This document shows, in pieces, positions 15,612-23,048 of a DNA stretch of 64,000 nt. Within the stretch, counting starts at the first letter, position 1, and every line of letters begins with the position of its first letter. Origin of the DNA: JASLQO01 sp002327525. GTDB taxonomy: Bacteria; Pseudomonadota; Gammaproteobacteria; Pseudomonadales; Azotimanducaceae. The position numbers and the translations under genes are program-made. The stretch is taken from the NCBI GenBank assembly GCA_030744435.1, contig JASLQO010000002.1, forward strand, positions 62,001 through 126,000. Reading direction: 5' to 3'. The notes below the pieces were generated by a model that ran no database searches, had not been told where the DNA came from, and was given only the letters and a program-made list of their open reading frames with translations.

Positions 15612-16679
15612 ATGACCAGACGAACTTCCCTCTACGATGAACACGTCAATGCAGGCGCGAAGATGGTGCCTTTCGCGGGCTGGGAAATGCCGTTGCACTA
15701 CGGATCACAGATCGCAGAACACAATGCCGTACGACTGGACAGCGGTATGTTCGATGTCTCCCACATGACTGTGATCGATGTCGGTGGTTCGGGTGCGACC
15801 AGCTATCTTCGGCGCTTGCTGGCAAACGATGTCGGCCGTCTGGATGAGCCGGGGAAGGCCGCGTATGGCGTCATGCTCAATAACGGTGGCGGCATCATCG
15901 ACGATCTCATCACCTACCGCACCGATTCGGGCTACCGGCTCGTAGTGAATGCCGCGACTCGGGACAAGGTGATCGACTGGCTGCAGAAACAGAACACCGA
16001 AGAGGTGTCATTGACCGAGCAGGATCTCGCGATGGTGGCGCTGCAAGGACCACTGGCGCTGGCAAAGTTGGTCGACGTCACGGGGCACGCAAATGTGGCG
16101 GACCTCGAGCCGTTTACGGCACGCGCGAGCGGTAGTTGGATGATGGCGCGCACGGGCTACACCGGGGAGGATGGAGTGGAGGTGATGCTGCCGGGAAAGG
16201 ATGCGGTCGAACTTTGGCGTTCACTCGCGAGTACCGGTGTGGCGCCCATCGGACTGGCTGCGCGCGACACGCTGCGGCTCGAGGCGGGTCTGAATCTCTA
16301 CGGCCAGGACATGTCCGAACACGCCACGGCGCTCGTCTCGAACGTCGATTGGACCATACATTGGCAGCCGGAAGACCGCGAGTTCGTTGGGCGTGCGGCA
16401 CTCGTTGCTCAGCGCCAGGATGGTGTTGCGGAGAAACTCACAGGGCTGGTTTTGGAAGGTCGCGGTGTCATGCGACAAGGCCAGCGCGTGGTCACTCAGG
16501 CTGGCGATGGCGTGGTGACAAGTGGGGTTTTTTCTCCGACGCTGGGTTTCAGCATTGCACTGGCCAGAGTGCCGCGTGCTGCGCGAGGCGAATGCGCGGT
16601 GGATGTGCGTGGCAAAATGCTCGCCGCGAGGGTGGTAAAACCGCCTTTCGTGCGTCACGGCGAGCGCGTTTTCGAGTAG
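15612..16679 (+). CDS. gcvT: Glycine cleavage system T protein (aminomethyltransferase)
   Basis: A 355-residue enzyme that transfers the aminomethyl carbon from lipoyl-H protein to tetrahydrofolate, releasing ammonia. Seen: VPFAGWEMPLHYGSQ, MFDVSHM, GYTGEDGVEV and LRLEAGLNLYGQDM, all family hallmarks, and a C-terminal barrel. It is the first gene of a gcvT-gcvH-gcvPA-gcvPB cluster. Only 74 bases separate it from the pseudogene upstream, too few for a tandem glycine riboswitch, so control must differ from that scheme. Confidence 0.97.
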   Translation: MTRRTSLYDEHVNAGAKMVPFAGWEMPLHYGSQIAEHNAVRLDSGMFDVSHMTVIDVGGSGATSYLRRLLANDVGRLDEPGKAAYGVMLNNGGGIIDDLITYRTDSGYRLVVNAATRDKVIDWLQKQNTEEVSLTEQDLAMVALQGPLALAKLVDVTGHANVADLEPFTARASGSWMMARTGYTGEDGVEVMLPGKDAVELWRSLASTGVAPIGLAARDTLRLEAGLNLYGQDMSEHATALVSNVDWTIHWQPEDREFVGRAALVAQRQDGVAEKLTGLVLEGRGVMRQGQRVVTQAGDGVVTSGVFSPTLGFSIALARVPRAARGECAVDVRGKMLAARVVKPPFVRHGERVFE

Positions 16680-16742
16680 AATTTCGTGCCGTCAGGCCTG
16701 TTTGACGGAGGCCGCGAGAAACCGCAGATACCGGGAACATTG

Positions 16743-17138
16743 ATGACTGACACACCAGCAGAACTCAGATTCATGAAGAGCCATGAGTGGGCCAGGCTCG
16801 GAGATGACGGCATCGTTGCCGTCGGGATAAGCGATCATGCACAGGACGCGCTGGGCGACGTGGTGTTCGTCGAGTTACCGGAAATCGGCCAGACCGTGGC
16901 CGCGCAGCAGGAGGCGGGCGTGGTGGAGTCGGTAAAGGCTGCATCCGATATTTATGCGCCCGTCGGTGGCACCGTCTGCGCGGTGAACGAAACGCTGGAG
17001 GATGCACCCGAGATGGTGAACCAGGATCCGTACGGCGACGGCTGGTTTTTTCGTGTCGAACCGGACGATGCCACGGAGTTCGACGAGTTGCTGGACGCAG
17101 ATGCATATCGCGATATCTGCGAAACGGAAGAACACTAA
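16743..17138 (+). CDS. gcvH: Glycine cleavage system H protein
   Basis: A 131-residue lipoyl carrier that shuttles the aminomethyl group among the P, T and L proteins. Seen: LRFMKSHEWARLGDDG at the N-terminus and the lipoylation site ESVKAASDIYAP with Lys65. The ATG at 16743 gives the family's usual start; an open frame upstream to 16686 is not needed. It lies 63 bases after gcvT and 34 bases before gcvPA, consistent with one operon. Confidence 0.97.
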   Translation: MTDTPAELRFMKSHEWARLGDDGIVAVGISDHAQDALGDVVFVELPEIGQTVAAQQEAGVVESVKAASDIYAPVGGTVCAVNETLEDAPEMVNQDPYGDGWFFRVEPDDATEFDELLDADAYRDICETEEH

Positions 17139-17172
17139 CGTACCCCGGCGGGTCCCACGGCACAGGAATTCC

Positions 17173-18546
17173 ATGCCCTTCATTCCACACACAGAGGATG
17201 ATGTCGCCTCGATGCTGTCAGTCATCGGCTCGGCGAGTATCGACGACCTTTTCGATGAAATACCTCCGGCGATGCGTGCGGGAGAACTCACGCGGGTACC
17301 CGAAGGCATGAGTGAGATGACCATGCTGCAATGGATGTCGCGGTGTGCCAGACTCGACCGGGTGGAGCTGTGTTTTGCGGGTGGGGGCTGCTACGACCAC
17401 CACATACCGGCAGCCGTGTGGGATCTCACGCAACGCGGGGAGTTCATGACGGCGTACACCCCGTACCAGGCCGAAGCGAGTCAGGGCACACTGCAGCTCA
17501 TCTTTGAGTTTCAGACGATGATCGCCAGCCTGATGGGGCTCGAGGTAGCCAATGCATCGGTCTACGACGGTGCCTCGGGTCTTGGCGAGTCGGTGCTGAT
17601 GGCCGCGCGTGCCAACCGCAATTCGAAGAGCCGGCGTGTGCTGGTTGCGGGCGCGTTGCACCCGCATTATCTGGAAGCGGCTCGCAGCATCGTTCGCCAT
17701 CAGAACCTCGAGGTCGAACCGCTACCGCTCGAGGATGGCCGGCTGGCGGAAGGCGTGCTCGAGAACCGGCACGAAGACGGGGGCGAGCCGCCGCTCGCTG
17801 TGGTTGTCCAACATCCGAATTTCTTCGGCCAGCTCGAAGCCGTGGACAGGATAACCGACTGGGCGCATGGCCTCGGTGCGCTCGTTATCGGTGTGGTCAA
17901 TCCAGTCGCCGCCGGGGTGCTGAAACCCCCGGGACAGTGGGGTAAGGCGGGCGCGGACATCGCCTGTGGCGATGGTCAGCCCCTTGGCGTTCCCATGGCG
18001 TCGGGTGGTCCATCGTTTGGTTTCATGTGCACGCGGCGTTCGCTGGTTCGTCAGATGCCGGGACGCATCATCGGCCGAACCGAGGATCTCGATGGCAAGA
18101 CGGGTTACGCCTTGACGCTACAGGCGCGCGAACAGCATATAAGGCGCGGCAAGGCCACTTCCAACATCTGTACGAATCAGGGCCTGCTGGTGACCGCGGG
18201 CACGATCTACATGAGCCTCCTGGGCGCGGCTGGCCTGCGTGATGTAGCGCTTGCGAGCCGGGGTAACGCGCTTGCGCTGCGCTCGGCACTCTGCAGCATC
18301 GATGAGGTAGAGGTTCGATTCGAAGGATCCTGTTTCCACGAATTCGTCATCGACCTGCCCTGCGCTGCCGATGCGGCGGTCGATGCGCTGCTCGATGAAG
18401 GCATCCTGGGCGGTGTCGCGCTTGGCCGTTACGCACCGGAACTCGCTTCGAGTCTGCTCGTGTGCGCGACCGAGAAACATACGCCGAAGGACATCGACCG
18501 CTACCGCGCTTCACTTACCAATGTCCTTTCAGAGATTAGGCGATGA
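17173..18546 (+). CDS. gcvPA: Glycine dehydrogenase (decarboxylating) subunit 1
   Basis: A 457-residue subunit of the two-part P protein. With gcvPB it binds PLP, decarboxylates glycine and loads the aminomethyl group onto GcvH. Seen: MPFIPHTEDDVASML at the start, TAYTPYQAEASQGTLQ, YDGASGLGES and QAREQHIRRGKATSNICTNQ. The ATG at 17173 with AGGA upstream is preferred over further upstream in-frame codons inside gcvH. The stop overlaps the gcvPB start (ATGA), so subunits are made in equal amounts. Many gammaproteobacteria have a single fused GcvP; this one has the split form. Confidence 0.97.
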   Translation: MPFIPHTEDDVASMLSVIGSASIDDLFDEIPPAMRAGELTRVPEGMSEMTMLQWMSRCARLDRVELCFAGGGCYDHHIPAAVWDLTQRGEFMTAYTPYQAEASQGTLQLIFEFQTMIASLMGLEVANASVYDGASGLGESVLMAARANRNSKSRRVLVAGALHPHYLEAARSIVRHQNLEVEPLPLEDGRLAEGVLENRHEDGGEPPLAVVVQHPNFFGQLEAVDRITDWAHGLGALVIGVVNPVAAGVLKPPGQWGKAGADIACGDGQPLGVPMASGGPSFGFMCTRRSLVRQMPGRIIGRTEDLDGKTGYALTLQAREQHIRRGKATSNICTNQGLLVTAGTIYMSLLGAAGLRDVALASRGNALALRSALCSIDEVEVRFEGSCFHEFVIDLPCAADAAVDALLDEGILGGVALGRYAPELASSLLVCATEKHTPKDIDRYRASLTNVLSEIRR

Positions 18547-20009
18547 ACACCATCTTTGATCTCTCCAGACCTGGACGCAGTGCGCGCGCGCAGCACCCGG
18601 CGCCGGTTGATGGGGCACTGGCCGGGCTTGGGCAGGATGCGCTGCGCACCGCCCCACCCACCCTGCCGGCCGTGTCAGAACTACAGGTAGTCCGCCATTA
18701 CACAAATCTATCGCGCAAGAACTTCTCCATCGATACGCAGTTCTATCCGCTCGGCAGCTGCACAATGAAATACAACCCGCGGGGCGCGCACCAGGCGGCC
18801 AGCCTACCGGAGTTTCTAGGCCGGCACCCGCTGGCACCGGACAAGGCCAGCCAGGGTTTTCTTAAGTGTCTGTTCGAGCTGCAGGAAATACTGCGTGACG
18901 TGACGGGAATGGCCGGCGTGTCGCTCGCACCGATGGCCGGCGCGCAAGGGGAGTTCGCTGGCGTGGCCATGATCCGCGCCTATCACGAGGCGCGCGGCGA
19001 TGATGCGCGCACGGAGATTCTGGTGCCGAGTGCCGCGCACGGCACCAATCCGGCTACCGCCGTGATGTGCGGGTACACCGTGCACGAGGTGGCGGTGGAT
19101 AAGAATGGCGACGTAGATGTAGAAGCGCTGCGCGAAGCGGCAGGGCCGGCGACGGCCGGACTCATGATGACCAACCCTTCCACTTGCGGAGTGTTCGAAC
19201 GGCAGATCACGGAGATAGCTGCCATCGTGCATGATGCCGGTGGTTTGCTGTACTACGATGGCGCCAATCTCAATGCCATTCTCGGCAAGGTCAAGCCGGG
19301 AGACATGGGCTTCGACGTCCTGCACATGAATCTGCATAAAACCTTTGCTACACCGCACGGCGGCGGCGGCCCGGGCGCTGGCCCCGTGGGCGTTGGCGAT
19401 CGTCTGCTGCCGCATCTGCCGACACCGATGGCGAAACGTGACGCAGACGGTTTCTCGTGGGTGCAGACGGAGGATCTGCCCAACGGTATCGGCCGCTTGT
19501 CGGCGTTTGCCGGCAACGCGGGTATTCTTCTGAGAGCCCTTTCCTACGCGCTTATGCTTGGCTGTGACGGCATGCATCGGGTGGGTGAATATGCGACCCT
19601 AAACGCCAACTACATGGCCGTGCGGTTGGAAGACGCCGGATTCCAGCTCGCCTACCCGAAACGGCGCGCTACCCACGAATTCATCCTGACGTTCGCGAAA
19701 GAGGCGAAGGAGTTCGGCGTGACCGCCATGGATTTCGCCAAGCGCCTGCTCGACTACGGCGTGCACGCGCCGACGACGTACTTCCCATTGTTGGTGCCGG
19801 AGTGCTTCCTCATAGAACCCACCGAGACGGAGACCCGGGAAGAACTAGATGCCTTCGTCGATGCGCTGATCGCCATCCGCGAGGAGGCGCGTGAGGATGC
19901 CGAACGCGTCACCAGCTCACCTCACACGCTGCCGGTTCGCCGGCTCGATGACGTTAAGGCGGCGCGGGAACTCAACCTAGTGTGGACGGGCGATCAGGCG
20001 GAACCCTGA
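18543..20009 (+). CDS. gcvPB: Glycine dehydrogenase (decarboxylating) subunit 2
   Basis: A 488-residue subunit carrying the PLP lysine (Lys266 in MNLHKTFATPHGGGG). Other family motifs seen: FYPLGSCTMKYNP, SAAHGTNPA and CGYTVHE. It forms the functional P protein with gcvPA, whose stop it overlaps by 4 bases. The cluster lacks gcvL (lipoamide dehydrogenase), which must be supplied from elsewhere in the genome. A perfect hairpin follows the stop by one base. Confidence 0.97.
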   Translation: MNTIFDLSRPGRSARAQHPAPVDGALAGLGQDALRTAPPTLPAVSELQVVRHYTNLSRKNFSIDTQFYPLGSCTMKYNPRGAHQAASLPEFLGRHPLAPDKASQGFLKCLFELQEILRDVTGMAGVSLAPMAGAQGEFAGVAMIRAYHEARGDDARTEILVPSAAHGTNPATAVMCGYTVHEVAVDKNGDVDVEALREAAGPATAGLMMTNPSTCGVFERQITEIAAIVHDAGGLLYYDGANLNAILGKVKPGDMGFDVLHMNLHKTFATPHGGGGPGAGPVGVGDRLLPHLPTPMAKRDADGFSWVQTEDLPNGIGRLSAFAGNAGILLRALSYALMLGCDGMHRVGEYATLNANYMAVRLEDAGFQLAYPKRRATHEFILTFAKEAKEFGVTAMDFAKRLLDYGVHAPTTYFPLLVPECFLIEPTETETREELDAFVDALIAIREEAREDAERVTSSPHTLPVRRLDDVKAARELNLVWTGDQAEP

Positions 20010-20010
20010 A

Positions 20011-20034
20011 CAGAACGCTGAGGAAGGCGTTCTG
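20011..20034. terminator. Perfect 8-bp hairpin between convergent genes
   Basis: CAGAACGC (20011-20018) and GCGTTCTG (20027-20034) pair perfectly with an 8-base loop, directly after gcvPB and 11 bases before the end of the convergent thioredoxin-domain gene. No T-tract follows on either strand, so a classical Rho-independent terminator is only partly matched. Confidence 0.45.
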
Positions 20035-20044
20035 AGGGAGGCGA

Positions 20045-22120
20045 TTAGTTCTCGAGCAGACCCTGCAGTTGTGAGAGGTCCTTGATCGGCAGGGAGCAGG
20101 AAAGCCCTTGGCAGACAAACGCCGTGACACGCTGCCGTTCGTCCAGAGACACGAGCCTCGGTAGAAAGTCGGGTGTGGTGGTACTGCTATAAGGCACGAC
20201 ATAGATGTGTCGCCAGGGCTTGTACCCCGACTCGATCTGAGCGCGCCACGCCAGCGCGTCATCTTCCGGTCCGCGCAGCAGTACCAGTTGTGGCGGATAC
20301 ACCTGCGCCTCCAGGCCACCGAGCAGCGAACAGTGTCCGGCGGGGCGGTGCTCCATGGCGCGGCGTGCCCAGGCGAGTGCTCGATCGGCAGCCTCGATGT
20401 AGGCGCTTCGTCCGGTGAGATGGCCAAGCGTCGCCAGGGCAGATACGGCGGTTCCATTTCCGGGTGGCAGGGCGTCGTCCAGGGTGGGTTTCGGGCGGTA
20501 GATCAGGTTGTGATCCAAGCTCTGAAGACTTGCGTTGCTGGTGAAGTAGAAGCCGCCCTCATCGCGATCCTCGAAAGCCGCCAACAGTGAGTCGGCTAGC
20601 GTGCAGGCGAGATCGAGATCCTCATCGCGCCATCGGACCTCGAGCAGTGCGAGTAGCGCGTCCAGCAGATTTGCGTAGTCGTCCAGATAGCCAGGGTGGC
20701 GTACCTCGCCTCCTTTCCACGTGGCCCACAGCTGGCCTTCGTGTAATAACTCGCAGCGCAGGAAGTCTGCCGCTCGCGCCGCTGCGTCCACCCAGCCAGG
20801 CTCGGCAAGAACCTGTCCCGCCTTTGCCAGGCCTTTGATAGCCAACGCATTCCAGGCGGTGAGGATTTTGTCGTCGAGTCCGGGGGGGTCGCGTTCGCTG
20901 CGCGCGTCGAAGAGCTTGGTACGGGCAGCCGCAAGCAGCGCGTTGGCTTGGCCTGCTTCCAGTGAGAGGCGAGCGATGACGGAGCGCCAGGAATCGTGGC
21001 GGTGCAGGTTCCATTTGCCCTCGAAGTTGGCCGGTTTGTCCAGACCATAGAGGGTCTCGACCACGAGGTATTCATCCTCGGTCAGCAGGCGCTTCAGCTC
21101 TGGGCGCCGCCAGACGTAGAAACGACCTTCCTCACCTTCTGAATCGGCGTCGAGAGCCGCATAGAATGGGCCATCGGGGTGGCGCATTTCACGCAGCAGC
21201 CAGGCTGCAGTTTCGCGTACCGCACCTTCGAACAGTGCATCCGGACCGATGCTGAGTACGTCCGCATACAAGCTCAGTAGCTGGCCGTTGTCGTAAAGCA
21301 TCTTCTCGAAGTGTGGAATCATCCAGCGTGCATCGGTGGAATAGCGGCAGAAGCCACCACCGACGTGATCGTAGATACCACCGCGCGCCATTTGCGTGAG
21401 CGTCGTCATGACCATGCCGAGAGCCTCTCGGTCACCGTCTCTCCACTGGCTTGCGTAGGACCAGTGGCGCAAAACGAAGGCAACCGTGGATGGCATGGGA
21501 AACTTGGGTGCCTGAGCGAAGCCGCCATATCGGCTGTCGTAGTTCTGGCCGAGCGCGGCACGTGCCCGGGCGAGTAGTTCCGGGTCGTCCAGCTCTCCGG
21601 GTGACGCCGCCGGATTGAGGCGCTTCATCACCGCCATGATCTTGCCACCCTGTTCGTCGAGCTGGTCTCGTTGCTCGGAGAAGGTAGTGGAGATGCGCAA
21701 CAGCAGATCGGCGAAACCCGGCAGCTGGTAGCGGGGGGTTTTTGGGAAGTAGGTTCCCCCGAAGAAGGGCACCAGGGTTTCCGGGTCGAGGAACATGGTG
21801 AGCGGCCAGCCCCCGGTCTGCTGGGTGATGAGTCGATGCGCGCTCTGGTATACCTTATCGAGATCAGGGCGCTCCTCGCGATCTACCTTGATATTGACGA
21901 AATGTTCGTTCATGACCGTGGCGGTCGCGTCATCCTCGAACGATTCATGGGCCATCACGTGACACCAATGGCAGGATGAGTAGCCAATCGAAAGCAGAAT
22001 TGGCTTACCTTCCTTGCGAGCGAGTTGCAGGGCTTCTTCGTCCCACGGCTGCCAGAACACCGGATTTTCGGCGTGCTGCACCAGGTAAGGACTCGACTGG
22101 GAAGACAGACGATTGAGCAT
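20045..22120 (-). CDS. Thioredoxin-domain protein, YyaL/Spata20 (DUF255) family
   Basis: A 691-residue protein. The N-terminal DUF255 thioredoxin-like domain (residues about 1-170) has the active-site-like CHWCHVM motif and the conserved TGGWPLTMFLDP and FFGGTYFP segments. The rest is an (alpha/alpha)6 barrel of the glycosidase/epimerase fold with FEKMLYDNGQLLSLY and AALDADSEGEEGRFYVW. Members occur across bacteria and animals; the function is not settled, with suggestions of redox or sugar-modifying roles. It is monocistronic here and converges on gcvPB. Length is typical. Confidence 0.9.
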   Translation of the reverse strand: MLNRLSSQSSPYLVQHAENPVFWQPWDEEALQLARKEGKPILLSIGYSSCHWCHVMAHESFEDDATATVMNEHFVNIKVDREERPDLDKVYQSAHRLITQQTGGWPLTMFLDPETLVPFFGGTYFPKTPRYQLPGFADLLLRISTTFSEQRDQLDEQGGKIMAVMKRLNPAASPGELDDPELLARARAALGQNYDSRYGGFAQAPKFPMPSTVAFVLRHWSYASQWRDGDREALGMVMTTLTQMARGGIYDHVGGGFCRYSTDARWMIPHFEKMLYDNGQLLSLYADVLSIGPDALFEGAVRETAAWLLREMRHPDGPFYAALDADSEGEEGRFYVWRRPELKRLLTEDEYLVVETLYGLDKPANFEGKWNLHRHDSWRSVIARLSLEAGQANALLAAARTKLFDARSERDPPGLDDKILTAWNALAIKGLAKAGQVLAEPGWVDAAARAADFLRCELLHEGQLWATWKGGEVRHPGYLDDYANLLDALLALLEVRWRDEDLDLACTLADSLLAAFEDRDEGGFYFTSNASLQSLDHNLIYRPKPTLDDALPPGNGTAVSALATLGHLTGRSAYIEAADRALAWARRAMEHRPAGHCSLLGGLEAQVYPPQLVLLRGPEDDALAWRAQIESGYKPWRHIYVVPYSSTTTPDFLPRLVSLDERQRVTAFVCQGLSCSLPIKDLSQLQGLLEN

Positions 22121-22193
22121 ACGCGAATAGTCGGGGCTCGAAGGGCAATGCGCAAGCCGGGCGTGGGTGCAAGCGTGTTCTGCCAGTGTCTGT

Positions 22194-22400
22194 CTAAAAA
22201 AAGTCGCCGTTCAGGTGACTTTTGGATTCGGTGCTCGCAAAAAACCCCTTCTTTTTGCTGCGCGCTGCTTCGCAAAAAAAATGTGCTTTGGCGGCACGCT
22301 CTAAGTACTGCGCGCTGGCCGGTCTCAAAATGACTACGCATTTTGGGCAGCGACCAGCCAGTTGGTAATTGTGAAGCGATTGAGGTTCAATCGTTGCCAT
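22194..22400 (-). CDS. Possible small protein, 68 residues
   Basis: A weakly supported gene in the gap between the thioredoxin-domain gene and rppH. The ATG at 22400 has GGGAG 4 bases upstream. The product contains a CPKC pair and a later FFCE, hinting at a small metal site, followed by a basic stretch ARSKKKG. The frame ends inside the T-tract of a strong minus-strand terminator, so transcript and frame finish together. Against it: no family recognised, and the region is rich in hairpins, so it may be a non-coding RNA instead. Confidence 0.3.
   Translation of the reverse strand: MATIEPQSLHNYQLAGRCPKCVVILRPASAQYLERAAKAHFFCEAARSKKKGFFASTESKSHLNGDFF
22196..22223 (-). terminator. Rho-independent terminator, minus strand
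   Basis: A 10-bp stem (22199-22208 with 22214-22223, one G-U pair, 5-base loop GTTCA) is followed on the minus strand by a run of seven T residues. No recognised minus-strand gene lies immediately upstream, so it must serve the possible small gene or RNA at 22.2-22.5 kb. On the plus strand it also has a short TTTT tail. Confidence 0.6.
22315..22361. other. Long interrupted hairpin in intergenic DNA
   Basis: Three nested perfect arms pair in order: CTGGC/GCCAG, GGTC/GACC and CAAAATG/CATTTTG, around the loop ACTACG, with small mismatches between them. A further GCAAAAA/TTTTTGC hairpin lies at 22237-22258. Together with the terminator this makes 22121-22539 a strongly structured stretch, lower in GC than its flanks. 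Confidence 0.5.
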
Positions 22401-22539
22401 GGAGCTCCCGAACAAAGGCTGCTTCGGATAGCGGCACGCGCGTTCCCTAACGACTGGGTTTCGGGAAACCGGAAGTCAACAATCAGGGAAACGGGCGGCA
22501 AGAAAAAGAAGCGAGGGGAGCCGAAGCGGGGGAATCGGC

Positions 22540-23019
22540 ATGGTAGATTCGGATGGATTCCGACCCAACGTCGGCATCATTGTATCCAACGACCAGGGCC
22601 AGGTACTGTGGGCGCGCCGCGTGGGCGGGTTTGATGCCTGGCAGTTTCCGCAGGGCGGCATTAACGATGGCGAGTCGATCGAGGAAGCGCTCTTCAGAGA
22701 ACTGAAGGAGGAAGTGGGGCTCAATCCTGATGCCGTGGAGGTGCTCGCGCACACGCGGGGATGGCTCCGTTACCGTCTGCCGCGACGTTTTAGGCGCAAC
22801 AGCTCGCAGTCGGGTTTCAGGGGACAGAAACAGAAGTGGTATCTGCTGCGCATCCTCGCACCCGATGCATCGGTCTGTTTCGACGATCATCCGAAGCCGG
22901 AATTCGATGACTGGCGGTGGGTGAGTTACTGGTATCCGGTGGGGCAGGTGATCGACTTCAAGCGTGATGTGTACCGGCGCGCGCTGAAAGAACTCGCCCC
23001 CTACCTGAGTAGGAGATGA
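22540..23019 (+). CDS. rppH: RNA pyrophosphohydrolase
   Basis: A 159-residue Nudix hydrolase that removes pyrophosphate from the 5' end of mRNA and so starts RNase E-dependent decay. Seen: MVDSDGFRPNVGIIVSN at the N-terminus, WQFPQGGI, and a complete Nudix box from Gly39 to Leu61 with the REL-EE metal ligands. A purine-rich ribosome-binding site lies just upstream. The gene is 29 bases before ptsP, and rppH-ptsP is a conserved pair in gammaproteobacteria. Length and motifs are normal. Confidence 0.96.
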   Translation: MVDSDGFRPNVGIIVSNDQGQVLWARRVGGFDAWQFPQGGINDGESIEEALFRELKEEVGLNPDAVEVLAHTRGWLRYRLPRRFRRNSSQSGFRGQKQKWYLLRILAPDASVCFDDHPKPEFDDWRWVSYWYPVGQVIDFKRDVYRRALKELAPYLSRR

Positions 23020-23048
23020 AGAGCCCCAGAGCTCATGGACGCTAACCG

